Below, piece by piece: positions 1 through 10,930 of a stretch of DNA of 64,000 bases. How positions within the stretch are numbered: the first letter of the stretch is position 1; each line of letters begins with the position of its first letter. The notes under the pieces are model-generated. The model was not told where the DNA came from. It saw nothing but the letters and a program-made list of their open reading frames with translations, and made no database searches. The DNA is taken from positions 682,001-746,000 of the forward strand of contig CADCXC010000010.1 of assembly GCA_902806595.1 (NCBI GenBank). Reading direction: 5' to 3'. The position numbers and the translations under genes are program-made. Source of the DNA: Pyrenopolyporus hunteri. Taxonomy: Eukaryota > Ascomycota > Sordariomycetes > Xylariales > Hypoxylaceae.

Positions 1-85
1 GACCCGACTCATCTCGATCTCGTCCCACCGAGTACCTCTCTTTAGGAGAATTCTTCATCTCTGCCGAGTGAACTTCCTGAAGACG

Positions 86-1604
86 ATGGAAGCACCCGGA
101 ATTTCTGCCCCTCACCAAGGGGATTCTGACATAGGTGAGATCAATCTCCCTCAAATTTGCAAACCTTTTCACTTCTTTCCCCATCCTCCCCCCATCCTCT
201 TCCTCTTCCTTCTCCCCATCCCTCCCGCCTAATCTGGCATTTGGTAGGTACCTTGGGTTTATGGTTTCCCCATCGTAATTATACGACTAATGATTGCCCC
301 CCTCCCTCTCCCCACCACCAACCCATCATCTTAATCTCTTTCGAGTTTCACTGACTCTTTCTACAGAAGATTATTCTTCTGAAGTCAGCTTCTCCGACTT
401 CCCTCTATTACTGCGGGATTTCGACACCGTTCTCGCACGTCGTGCAGCTGCCCAAGCCGAAGCTGATCTCTTGTCCGACCCCGAGACTTCTAGCGATCTC
501 CCCGAGACTTTCAGCGACCGCTCCGAAGTTGAATCTGACGATTACGGAATTACGTCCGGTAAGCAAGTTCATCCTTCCAAGGCACTCATTCCGTAGGTTA
601 AAATTCCCTCTAATGTACGCGCGAGCAGACGACGACAGCGACATGGACCAGTCAACCCCCCCAGCTGCCCAGCAGCCAGATGCCGGCGCCGTAATCCTCG
701 GCCGCGACCGACGCGTCCAGGTGCGCAGCAACGTACCTAACGCGACTCCCTTGGCACTCCTCGCCCATGAGTGCAACCAGCGTCGCTTCACTCCTAGATA
801 CACTGAGTGGATGGTTAACAACGGCAAGTTCAAGTGCTCGGTGAACATCCAGGGGCAGACCTTTTGCCCGCCTCGCAGCTACAGGACTCGTGTGCAGGCC
901 AAGGAGGCCGCCGCATTGCTGGCTCTTCCCGAGGTTCGCACCCTAGCTGTACGTATTCTGATTCCCTTCCCCTCCTTTCGGCTAGAAAGAAAGTCTCAGG
1001 GTTCATTTGAAGAAGTACTAACTAACTTGTTCTCAAGGTGAGACGTGGTCCTGCCGCATCTGCGTCCACCTCCGCAACTATGAGCGGCCAGGGAGAGCAT
1101 GGCACCGCGCTTGACGCGATTGACACCCTGCTAGCCCAGTTGGGATCTCAGCAGCATCCTGGCCCGCACCCCGCTCCTCGAGCGCCGGAGAATCCTCTTG
1201 GTGGCGCCGCCCGTCCTCAGGGTTTCCAGGGTAATCGCCGCGCCCGCACCGACCCGGCCGCCCAGCACCCTGGCTACGGCAACAACGGTCGCACCGGAGA
1301 GCAGCAGGCCCTCATCAACCGCATTCTGTCGCTGTACGGCAACGTGAACGGCCCCAGCCGACGAATCATGGAGGACTCTCTCGCGTCCCGAGCCTTCCTC
1401 GAGGGTATGGCCATGGGTGTCCGATTGTCTGAGCAGCCGCAGCGTCGCCCCGAGGTTGCTCGCAGCCTGGCTTCCCGCGTTTCCTTCGCACGCCAGCGCA
1501 CCGACCCTGGCAGCCGCCGATCTCGATCTCCCGCGCAGGCACCCAACGTTCGTCGCATCCGAGAGCGCTCTCCGCTTGCCCGCCGCGTGTCCCGAAACAT
1601 CTAA
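86..1604 (+). CDS. dsRNA-binding-domain-like protein with Arg/Ser-rich tail, four exons
   Basis: Model: exons 86-134, 367-558, 629-948 and 1038-1604, giving 375 residues. All three introns are GT-AG and the frame closes across each junction. Residues of about 118-186 resemble a double-stranded-RNA-binding fold: a helix starting LLAHECNQRR, a strand region (GKFKCSVNIQGQTF) and a final alanine-rich helix after RVQAKEAAA. The N-terminal third is acidic and Ser-rich. The C-terminus is basic with RS/SP dipeptides (SRRSRSP, RERSPLARR), as in nuclear RNA-processing factors. A role in RNA binding is inferred; I do not recognise a named orthologue. The frame stays open upstream of ATG 86 to the window edge without another ATG, so a missing 5' exon cannot be excluded. 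It converges on the downstream dehydrogenase gene. Confidence 0.8.
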
Positions 1605-1931
1605 TCGGTTTCTTATGGGGGTCTAACTAGGCGACGATTCGGTTATGGATGCGCTTATGGATGGCGTTAGGCTGATTGCTTTTATGCGTGTATTATAGGC
1701 CCTGCGTTCCAAATTAGTCCGGTCTAGATTTCGGAAAACAAGACCATGGAAACATCGCGGACCTCGGTAGAAAAAATAAAAAAGGGAACATAGATTTCCG
1801 TTCTTCCCAAAAGGTGGCCGCGGATAGAGACGTATTTCTCGTCCTAATTCTTCAAGATATATAAATTACAGAAGGAGAAGATCCTCGTAGCCCTATAAGT
1901 TGAGCGGTCTGTAACGCTCGTTAAAGTATCA
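1605..1931. other. Convergent intergenic region
   Basis: This is shared 3' flank between two genes whose ends face each other. An A-rich run near 1770-1785 (aaaaaataaaaaag) could serve a poly(A) signal. Nothing else is seen. Confidence 0.5.
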
Positions 1932-2850
1932 TTAAATCTTGCTCGGCATCCTTAGGCCTCCATCTAACCTGATTACAGTGCCGTTTATCATAGGATTCTC
2001 GATGACTTGCCGGGCTAATTGGGCAAACTCGTCGGGTCGCCCTGCTCGCTTCGGGAACTCCATTACCCTCTGTAAGCCCTTATATAGCTTCTCGGGCATC
2101 ACAGCAGTCATCCGCGACTCAAATATCCCCGGGGCGATGGTTACACAACGGATGCCGTAGCGGGCTAGGTCCCTTGCCATCGGTAGTGTCATGGAAGCAA
2201 CTGCGCCTTTACTTGCTGCATACGACACCTGGCCTTTCTGTCCGTCGAACGCGGCAACCGAAGCCACCATAATTATTACACCCCGTTCTTTATCGGCTCC
2301 TTCAGGTTCGGTCTTGGCGAGGTGGACGAGGCACTGCCGTACCAGGTCTATCGTACCGCGTAGATTGATGTTTACAACGAAATCAAAGCCTTCCATGTCG
2401 AATGAGTTGCCTTCCCGGTCCAAAATCTGCCCAAGTCGTTAGATTTCGTTTCTCCTTAGTTTCTATCAATCGCGCATACTGTGGCTGGATTCCCAACGCC
2501 GGCAGCGGGTATAACGCCACCTAACGGCTTACCCGTCTGCTGTATCCACTCCAAAATCCCCTTTACGGCTGCCGCGATACTCTTCGTGTCTAGAACATCG
2601 CAAACAAAGAACTTGCCGGTCCCGCCGGGAAGTCCGTTGACTACCGCCGCGCCATTCTCTTCGTTCAAATCTAAGACGGCGGCGTTGCCACCATTCCGAC
2701 AGATTTCTTCTACGCACGCTTGGCCGAGACCAGATGCTCTAGTTAAAAAGGATCAACTTAGGCCGATACTAGTTGGATCTGACGTGGATGAGAGAAGAGG
2801 CGCGTTACATACCCGCCGGAGACTACGAATGTTCTCCCCTCGATCTTCAT
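1932..2850 (-). CDS. Short-chain dehydrogenase, 3-hydroxyacyl-CoA dehydrogenase type 2 (HSD17B10-like)
   Basis: Model on the minus strand: exons 2850-2813, 2738-2480 and 2426-1932, giving 263 residues, the usual length for classical SDR enzymes. The Rossmann glycine motif SGGASGLG lies at residues of about 11-18. The catalytic serine is in VASVAAFDGQ and the YAASK motif supplies Tyr and Lys. A PGIF segment and a C-terminal GTVIRLDGG strand complete the fold. Family knowledge points to NAD-dependent oxidation of short-chain 3-hydroxyacyl-CoA or similar substrates, usually mitochondrial; no clear presequence is visible. The usual NNAG-type motif reads PAAG here, so the structural asparagine is missing. 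Its promoter is shared with the divergent Rab gene. Confidence 0.88.
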
Positions 2851-3725
2851 ATTAGCTCGTCTTAACTTGGACCAAAAACGTCAATAGTATATAAGTTTAG
2901 ATTTGAGATGATGGGGACTACTGTATGGCAAGGTAGATTCATAATCTATTATAGCGTATAGGGCCGTTGATTCCTACATGCTCGAACCGAGCTGATTCGG
3001 ACGTGGTTATGGAGTTCCGACTGAGCCTCGGCAAATATGTCACAGGGGGTGATGGATAAAGGACAAGGGTTATTGTCACGTGGAGGATTGATTGTCATAC
3101 AATGACATAAAGACAGTCATGTGACCTGATACCTCACCAAAGCTGCAGCTGACTAATATGATACCAAATACATTCCCACGCAGGTACGAGATACCTGGGT
3201 ACGTACAGAGTACATACCAGATGGAAGGTATCCGGCCAATCCCTGCGCGGCTTTCCACACCTTACGACCTATTTCGTCACCACTGTCGCGGATCACAGCA
3301 CTGATAAGCGCAAGCTGAAACTACCGCATTTCAGGCATGGCATGGATTATTTTGAGTCTAGCCTTGGCCGATAAACCACAAGACCGACCTAATTAGGAAC
3401 CTCGATTGAACCTAATCTCTACCCAAGTATCTGGCGACCACTCTCAACTCTTCCGTTCCCTTCTCTATCGACTGCATTCTACATGACCTAACCTACTAAC
3501 CTACCACTACCCCATCTTACTTTATTTCGGCTTAAGTTTCCGCTCTACCCTGCCGAAATCGCACAAGGGGCCCGGGCAAGATGACGCGTCCACGACGCTC
3601 ATCCGCCGCTAGCGAGGAGAGCACTGGGACCGCCGGCGACCAGGTATACGATAACGAACCTTGGACGGCCCGCGACGGGCAGAAGCAAACGGCGATGGCT
3701 AACCCGGTTTTAGGAGCTCGGGAGC
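2851..3725. promoter_or_regulatory. Divergent promoter region between the dehydrogenase and the Rab gene
   Basis: This stretch of about 875 bases separates two divergent start codons. The Rab-proximal half (about 3415-3560) is rich in C and T with repeated acctaac/acctacta units, typical of fungal transcription-start regions. An ORF beginning with ATG 3581 runs into the Rab gene in another frame. No specific factor site is called. Confidence 0.45.
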
Positions 3726-4828
3726 ATGTACGATTACCTCGCCAAGATTATCCTGTTGGGTCCGAGCGGAACTGGAAAGTGAGTACGACCAATCGCTACG
3801 ATCCGGGCTGGGAGGAGAAGTTCTGAGCGGGCATGTCTGGAATCAGGCATAAGGAAGATGGATATTTGGGCGCCGATGAGTCGTGGACGATTCGCTAATG
3901 ATGGCGCGATTCCGATAGGTCATGTCTTCTGCACCGCTTCGTCAAGAACGAATGGCGAGTCCTCTCTTCGCAAACGATCGGTGTGGAATTCGCAACCAAG
4001 ATTATCAAGGTCGGCACAGGCGCGCGAAGGAAGCGAATAAAGTTACAGGTATTGGAATCCGCTCCCCTTTCCGAGATGCGATGCTGGATCTGACACCGCT
4101 GCTAGTTATGGGATACGGCGGGCACTGAGCGATTTCGATCCGTCTCGCGATCGTATTACCGGGGCGCCGCTGGCGCCGTCTTATGCTACGATATCACCTC
4201 GCACGACTCTTTTAGAGCCCTACAGCCGTTCCTCAATGATGCGCGAGCGCTCGCTTCCCCGAATCTGACTATGATACTTGCCGGCAACAAGCTGGACCTT
4301 GCGAACGACGCTCTGATAGATACTAGCCTCCCACCCCCCACGCCGTCGAGCACGACATCGTCTATACCATACAGCACATCCGTTGGTACAACCAGCGCGG
4401 GCGCCACTTTAGGGACGCAGATGAGAGCTACAGTTGCGCCGGAGGGTCGCGAGGTATCAACAACGGAGGCTTCGCGATGGGCGAGTAGCGTCAACGTACC
4501 CGTCACGATGGAGGTGTCCGCATTCTCGGGAGAGGGCGTAGATGAGGTATTCGCGCGACTGGCGCGCATGATTCTAACCAAGATCGAGATCGGCGAGATT
4601 GACCCGGATGATCCGATGAGCGGGATCCAGTACGGCGACGGCGGTATGTGGAACGCGGGGGCCAGCGACGGGGGCAGCATCAAAAGCTCGATGACGGCGG
4701 ACGAGGTGGGCCTCGGCGGCGTAAGGAGGAGACGCAGAGCCAAGGGCCGCGCACAGAACTGGGGCATGCGCGAGTGGGAGGAAGTGTTTACCCTCAGCCG
4801 CGGACGCGGTAGAGGGAACTGCTGCTAA
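3726..4828 (+). CDS. Rab-family small GTPase (Rab4-like), atypical switch II
   Basis: Model: exons 3726-3778, 3919-4048 and 4106-4828, giving 301 residues. The start is fixed by an in-frame TAG at 3711-3713. G-box motifs are all visible: P-loop GPSGTGKS (residues 12-19), QTIGVEF in switch I, WDTAGTE in switch II (about 63-69), NKLD (about 120) and a SAF motif (about 199). The protein ends in NCC, a double-cysteine geranylgeranylation signal, so it should act on a membrane in vesicle trafficking. Two oddities stand out. The switch-II glutamine used for GTP hydrolysis is threonine (DTAGTE). A Ser/Thr/Pro-rich insertion of roughly 50 residues also lies between NKLD and SAF, making it longer than the usual 200-220 residues. 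The Rab4 assignment rests on overall motif resemblance. Confidence 0.87.
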
Positions 4829-6305
4829 TGCGGAGGGGTGATCAAGGGGGAGACGGGAGCCTTCGGGTTAGACTCACGACGAAAGGGATACGGGCTAGAT
4901 GGGGCTGGTCCGACGACACTACGATGATACCTTACTACCTTTTTTGCGAGCGCGCTTACTTTTCGTTGGTTCCTTTCAGCTTATCCGGCGTTGGGAGTGA
5001 GGATGTGCATCCTACGGGAGGATTCCGAAGAAGACCTAATAGAGTAATGCAAGATTTCTCTTTGTCCTGTGCCGATCTTCATCCTATCTACGAACATACG
5101 TGTACGTAGTAGATATTAAATTCCTAGTCTTATCGACCGATAGCGTGGAGTTGAGCTAGCCGATGCCGCGGTCTACGATGTTATGATAAGCGCCGATGAG
5201 CGGCGTGGGAGACGAGCCTCCGTCATTTTCGGTAGACAGTCCTCCACACTTGCACTTTCGGCGGAGCGTCTCCCACCGGGATATCATGTACTTACAAAAG
5301 TTCCATGCGATCCTTCCACTTATATCGGCCGTCCTAATCCTCAGGCATTGGTGCTACGGATTTAAGGTGTGTTTATTAAATCGGGATTATTGAAAGAGCC
5401 GAAGACATCCTGAAGTCGGTCCTAGTCATCGGCCGGGGCTGTCCCCGAGGAGGCTCCCGCTCCGCCCCAAGAGGGCTAACCCGATCCGGCCGCCGGAGTG
5501 CTACGGTCCGCCATGTGGAACCATTGGGGTCGATTCGGAGAGGTAAGAGAGTGGGTCCTATTATTGGTCTCTTTCCTCTCGATCTCTCCGCTGCATCTCT
5601 TCCTACCAAATCATTGATCTCTTCTCCAACAGCAGGTACCCAAGGTATGCGCCCTATAGGGAGGGGGTAGGAAGACATTTTTGAGACAGTACCTCGAGAT
5701 CGTGGATCTCCTCCAAACCAACAAAACCTAGCTTGTCTGGTACGGTAACTCCTCAGCTGCCCCCCTGGCTGCAAGTTCCTGCATCTACTAGTAATGGGCG
5801 TTCCTTCGACGGCTACGACGGGTAGTGATAGCCACGGGGTCGCCCACTCTTGCTACCAATGAGAATGGCGCGCATAACAACTTCTACCTAGGTAATAAGG
5901 CATGTTCCAGTGTATAGGCTCGGCAAGTGTCGTCCCACGCTTTTGGTTGCTATTGACCTTAAGCGCCTCACGCTGGAACGTCAACATCGTCGGTAGTAGA
6001 CCGCCATCTAGCCGCATTCAAATAAGCAATAAGAATCCTCTTATGGGTTTATAGCCCCTCTCCTTCGTTTCTATTTCTGTCTCGACTACTCCGCGTTGCT
6101 CGAGTCCATGTCTGAGCAATACTCGTACCCGTCCACGTCTACAAGACCAGGGCAAATATCCGAATCGCCGCCAAGTGAAGCTTGTCGTAAAGCCGCCGAT
6201 CTAAGCAGGGCCAAACTCGATATAAATCTCCGACTGTCTTCTCCCCCCATATCCTGTATTCGTGAAGCTCCGTCTCCTCTTCCCCTCATACCCCAACCCC
6301 GCGAT
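4829..6305. other. Intergenic region upstream of beta-mannosidase
   Basis: This is the 3' flank of the Rab gene and the promoter and leader of the beta-mannosidase. The frame of the mannosidase is open back to 6096, but the conserved protein begins at ATG 6306, so the earlier segment (about 6096-6305) is treated as leader. A short ORF on the minus strand (5376-5774) has no recognisable protein features. A TACCTAGGTA motif lies near 5885. Confidence 0.45.
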
Positions 6306-8934
6306 ATGGAGCCCCGCACCGTGGTCCCAATTGACAAAAATTGGGAGTTCAAGCAGGCCGACAAGGAGGATAGCAAGTACCTGCCCGTCGGCCAGTTTCC
6401 TACAAACGTACATCTCGACCTGCTCTCTCACAAGCTCATCCCGGATCCATACATCGGGAAGAATGAGCTCGATGTCCAATGGATCGGCGAGGCTGTCTGG
6501 GTCTATAGGACTAGCTTTCAAACCCCCACGATTGGGAGCTCCGCGAAAGCGGTCCTGGCCTTCGATGGGCTAGATACGTTTGCCACCGCGGTACTCAACG
6601 GAAAGACGATTCTTGAAACCGAGAATATGTTCATCCCGGAGCGAGTCGATGTCACATCGGATCTGAAGCAGGACGGCGGGGAGAATGAACTAGTCATCAC
6701 ATTCGATAGCGCCTACTTGAGAGGGTGGAAGCTGGTTGAAAAATATCCTGACCACAAGTGGGGGTGCTGGAACGGCGACAACTCGAGATTGGCTGTACGG
6801 AAGTCGCAATATCATTGGGTAGGTTTAGAGACAGGCAGCTAAACGTACACTGCTTGTGTTTGAGCGGGACTGACGTATCTAGGGCTGGGACTGGGGCCCG
6901 ACGTTGCTGACGTGCGGCCCTTGGAGACCCATCAACCTCGAGGTCTACGAGTCGCGCATCGCTGATCTTTGGTGCGATATCGATGTCGACAAGTCTCTAA
7001 AGACAGCCACTGTGACCGCCCACGCTTCTGTGGATGGTAACGCCCCGAAGGTTCGGTTTGACATCTCCCTAAACAGAACACTAGTGGTGGGCCAGGTTGT
7101 GGACGCTGGCTCGAGCGCTACATTTACTATCTCCGACCCGGAACTATGGTACCCTGTCCGATATGGTAAGCAACCGCTATACACGGTCACGGCGGCTTTA
7201 GAACAAGATGGAAAGGTCATAGATAGCATATCAAAGAAGATTGGTCTGCGGAGAGCTGAGCTCGTCCAAAGACCTTTAAAGGGAGAGCCTGGTACGTCAT
7301 TCTTCTTCGAGGTCAACGGCATACCCATATTTTGCGGCGGTAGTGACTGGATTCCGGCGGACAACTTCATACCAAGGATTAGCAGGGAGAGATACTACGA
7401 CTGGGTTAAATTGGTGGCTGACGGTAACCAATTCATGATCCGAGTATGGGGAGGGGGTATCTACGAAGAACAAGCCTTCTACGACGCCTGCGACGAACTT
7501 GGCATTCTTGTGTGGCAGGACTTCATGTTCGGCTGCGGCAACTACCCCGCGTGGCCGGAGCTCTTAGACTCCATCAAGCGCGAGGCGGAAGAGAATATCA
7601 AGTTGCTGAGACATCACCCGAGCATAGTGATCTTCGCCGGCAACAACGAAGACTACCAGTACGCCGAGAGCGTTAATCTCACCTGGGAACAAAGTAACAA
7701 GGACGCCGAAAGTTGGCTGAAGACGGACTTTCCCGCACGCTATATATACGAGAAGATCCTCCCCGACGCCTGCAAGAAACTATGCCCGTCTGTCTATTAC
7801 CACCCGGGAAGTCCCTGGGGAGGAGTCGACACGCGGGACCCGACGGTGGGCGACATTCATCAGTGGAATGTCTGGCACGGTACGCAGGAGAAATACCAGA
7901 ATTTCGATAAGCTGGTCGGGCGTTTTGTTTCCGAGTTCGGTATGGAGGCGTTCCCGTCGGTCAAGACGATCGACGCCTTCCTCCCCCTCGGCAAGGATGA
8001 CCCGGACCGGTACCCGCAGTCGTCAACAATAGACTTCCACAACAAGGCAGACGGACACGAGCGGCGCATAGCATTATATTTAGTCGAAAACATGCGATAC
8101 GCGCCGGATCCGCTCGAGCAGTTCGTCTATTGCACGCAGCTGATGCAAGCCGAGTGCCTAGCGTCGGCGTATCGACTCTGGAAGCGACAGTGGAAAGGTC
8201 CAGGCCGGGAATACTGCGCCGGCGCGCTCGTCTGGCAGATCAACGACTGCTGGCCGGTCACTAGCTGGTCCGTCTGCGACTACTACCTGCGGCCCAAGCA
8301 CGCCTACTTCACCGTCAAGCGGGAGATGGCGCCGCTATCAGTCGGCATAACGCGGCGGGAACACCACCACCCGCGCAACAAGTACACGCGCGTCGACATC
8401 GACACGACGATCCAGATCGAGATATGGGGCAGCAACCTCACCCTCGAGGACCTAAGCGTGGACTGCGTCGTCAAGGCCTGGGACGTCGAGACCGGCCGGG
8501 AGACGTACAGCGAGACGGTTAACAAGGAGCCCCTCGTCCTCCCCAAGAACCAATCCACCGAGATCGCGGCCTTCGACGTGCCGGAGCCCCGCAAGAGCGA
8601 GGGCGTCGGCGCCGCCCGCACCGTCGTCGCGGCGTACCTCGTGCGCCCCGCCGACGGGGCCCCGCTCGCCCGCTACGTCAACTGGCCCGAGCCCCTGAAG
8701 TACCTGCACCTGCGGAAGCCGGCGCGCCTGCGCGCCGAGCTGAGCGCTGATAAATCGGCTGTCGAAGTGTCCGCCGAGGTCCCTGTCAAGGGCGTCGCGC
8801 TGGAGAGCGGGGACGACGGGGTGGTGTTCGAGGATAATCTCGTGGATATCGTGCCGGGCGAGACGGTGAGGATCGGGGTGCGCGGCGCGGGGGAGGGGAC
8901 TGTGGTTGCGACGAGGTATTTGGGTATGGTTTAG
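6306..8934 (+). CDS. mndB: Beta-mannosidase, glycoside hydrolase family 2 (intracellular B type)
   Basis: Model: exons 6306-6818 and 6883-8934 with a 64-base GT-AG intron, giving 854 residues, close to the length expected of fungal type-B beta-mannosidases. There is no signal peptide, which fits the B clade acting inside the cell on mannobiose or short mannan fragments. The order is an N-terminal sugar-binding jelly roll, an immunoglobulin-like domain, then a TIM barrel. The barrel carries the acid/base glutamate in FAGNNED (about E427) and the nucleophile glutamate in VSEFGMEAF (about E522). RVWGGGIYE and WQDFMFGCGNYP are further family hallmarks. An earlier in-frame ATG at 6096 would add about 70 low-complexity residues and is less likely. 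The 3' end is much richer in GC than the 5' end. Confidence 0.93.
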
Positions 8935-9767
8935 ATTTGTATGTGAGTGGTTGTTGTGGGTGGATGGGTAGATGGGCGGTAGACGGATATTTAGGGGTAG
9001 ATATGAATTAGAATGTGTTTTCGCCGCCCCAGAGTTAGGTCGGTCCGAAGTATCGAGTAAGATGGGGGTTAACCCTGATTCTGCTCTGTTTGCGTGATCC
9101 ACTTGTATGAGGTTTTATAAAATACTTTCACGATAACCTCCAGTACTAGCTACGTTCACCAAATCCACCTTCATGCCGTCTTGCGTGGTCAAGAGCGTAA
9201 TATAGACATTGGTTCTCGTTGTATGCCTACCCATTCAGACCCCATGCAGCAACATGCCCGAGCCGAGATACCGATCCCATCGGAGTCCCCCCCTGCTCTA
9301 TTGAGGTCGTATTCGCGAGGGAGACGAGGACGATTCCGGGGACAGGGGTGCTTCTGAGTGCTAGAAAGAGCAATAGCGTGTAGTTATAGAGAGTCGCCCT
9401 CCCTCATAAGGAGTCAGCTTCGACTTAATCCGGCTTCTACGACAATGTACATCCACTTTTGATTTTGGGAGTAGCAAGTAAACTCAACCAACTCGTAATA
9501 CCTACCTAGGTATACAGATGGTAGTAAGGCTAAGACTGTACGGATCCAATAAAACCTCCCTAGATATCCTTACTCTCGCTGCTATACTGCATCACGAACC
9601 CGACGAACACTATACACAATCAACTTCAACGCCCGCACCACCTAGCAACAAACCACCTACACGCTACCCATAACCAGCCCCCTCCCGAACCAGCAGCGCC
9701 CACCCTAAGCTTTTCGCCCTAGACAACACCAACCCAAACACGACAAACTGCCTCTATCCGTTCCAAT
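8935..9767. other. Convergent intergenic region
   Basis: This is shared 3' flank of the beta-mannosidase and the polyol dehydrogenase. A CCTACCTAGGTA motif lies near 9500-9513, and C/A-rich sequence fills 9640-9760. No gene is visible. Confidence 0.5.
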
Positions 9768-10930
9768 CTACGCCTTAGCAGCGACGACACCAGCGCCCTT
9801 CTCAATCTTCTCGTTCGGCCCCGCGATGAGGATCTTGATGACCTCGCCCTGCTTGACCTTCTTGAACGCGTCCTCCGCCTCCTTAAACCCGACGATGCCG
9901 CTGATCAGCCTCTTCACGTCGACCTTGCCGGAGGCCACCAGCTCGACGGCGAGCTTGTAATCGCCGCTGCCGTAGCGGAAGCTGCCCTTCGCCGTGACCT
10001 CCTTGATGCACATGGCCATGATGGGGAAGGTGATGTCGGACTTGCCCATGCCGCCCTGGACGTACGTGCCGCCGGTGCGGATCACGTGCAGGCTCGCCTG
10101 GATGCTGGGCTCGGCGCCGCTCGCGTCGATCACCACGTCCGCGCCGTCCGGCAGCCCGGCCTCCTCGCGGATGTTGGCCGCGTTCTGCTCCGCGGGCACC
10201 CGCTGGCTGATGTACGTGTGCGTCGAGCAGAAGGTCTTGGCGAACGCGAGCTTCGACTCGACGATATCTACCGAGACGACTTTGGATGCACCGAAGGCGC
10301 GGGCTACGGCGGCGCAGAGGAGCCCGACTGGGCCGGCGCCCATGACGACGACGGATTGCCCTGGGGTCACCACGGCTTGCCGGACAATGTGCACGGCGAC
10401 GGCGAGGGGCTCGATCAGCGCGCCTTCTTGCAAGGACACGTTGTCGGGGAGCTTGTAGCAGAAATCCGCCGGGGCGACCCAGAAGCCCGTCAATGTGCCG
10501 TCGTAGGGAGGCGTCGCGGCAAAGCGCATCTCGGGGCAGAGATTGTATTTGCCGCTTAGACAGGGTTGGCATCGGCGGCAAGGGTAGCCGGGCTCTAAGG
10601 CGATTCGGTCACCAACCTTCAATGTCTTGACCTCGGGGCCGACTTGAATTACGGTGCCGGAAGACTCGTGACCCAGGACCATAGGGTCCTTGACGACGAA
10701 GTGGCCGATGGCGCCATGCTCCCAGTAGTGTACGTCCGAGCCACAGATACCGGTGTAGTTTACGGCGACGAGGACATCGTAAGGAGTTTGTAGGGTGGGG
10801 AGAGGCTTATCGGAGAACTGGACATCATGTGGCTTGTTGAGGACGAAAGAGAGGTTCTAGGGGGGCTATTAGAGGGCTATTCAGCATTGGGGGTTGGAGG
10901 CGCACACACACTCGACGACTTAGGATCCAT
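9768..10930 (-). CDS. xdhA: Zinc-dependent polyol dehydrogenase, probable D-xylulose reductase (xylitol dehydrogenase)
   Basis: Model on the minus strand: exons 10930-10910 and 10856-9768, giving 369 residues. The seven-codon first exon joins in phase 0 through a GTGTGT donor. The MDR fold is complete. GICGSDVHYWEHG holds a catalytic zinc ligand and GHE follows. The CRRCQPCLSGKYNLC segment carries four structural-zinc cysteines, and GAGPVGLLCAAVA is the NAD-binding glycine loop. The NLSFVL opening and the AATPPYDGTL and EPLAVAVH segments match fungal xylitol dehydrogenases, which oxidise xylitol to D-xylulose in pentose catabolism. L-arabinitol or sorbitol dehydrogenase are alternatives that sequence motifs alone do not exclude. 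It is divergent from the helicase gene. Confidence 0.88.

Noticed and set aside
3581..3826. ORF 3581-3826 as the true N-terminus of the Rab gene
   Set aside because: It is in a different frame from the GTPase P-loop; the Rab frame has an in-frame stop at 3711 and a proper ATG at 3726. It is kept only as an upstream-ORF finding.
5376..5774. 132-codon minus-strand ORF before the beta-mannosidase
   Set aside because: Rich in Arg, Pro and Gly without conserved-looking blocks; likely chance in GC-rich leader DNA.
8452..9102. 216-codon minus-strand ORF over the 3' end of the beta-mannosidase
   Set aside because: It lies antisense to a high-GC coding region; His/Arg/Asp-rich composition is the usual shadow pattern and the other strand is clearly coding.
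9883..10581. 232-codon Arg-rich ORF over the polyol dehydrogenase
   Set aside because: Frame-shifted shadow of the dehydrogenase with extreme Arg content.
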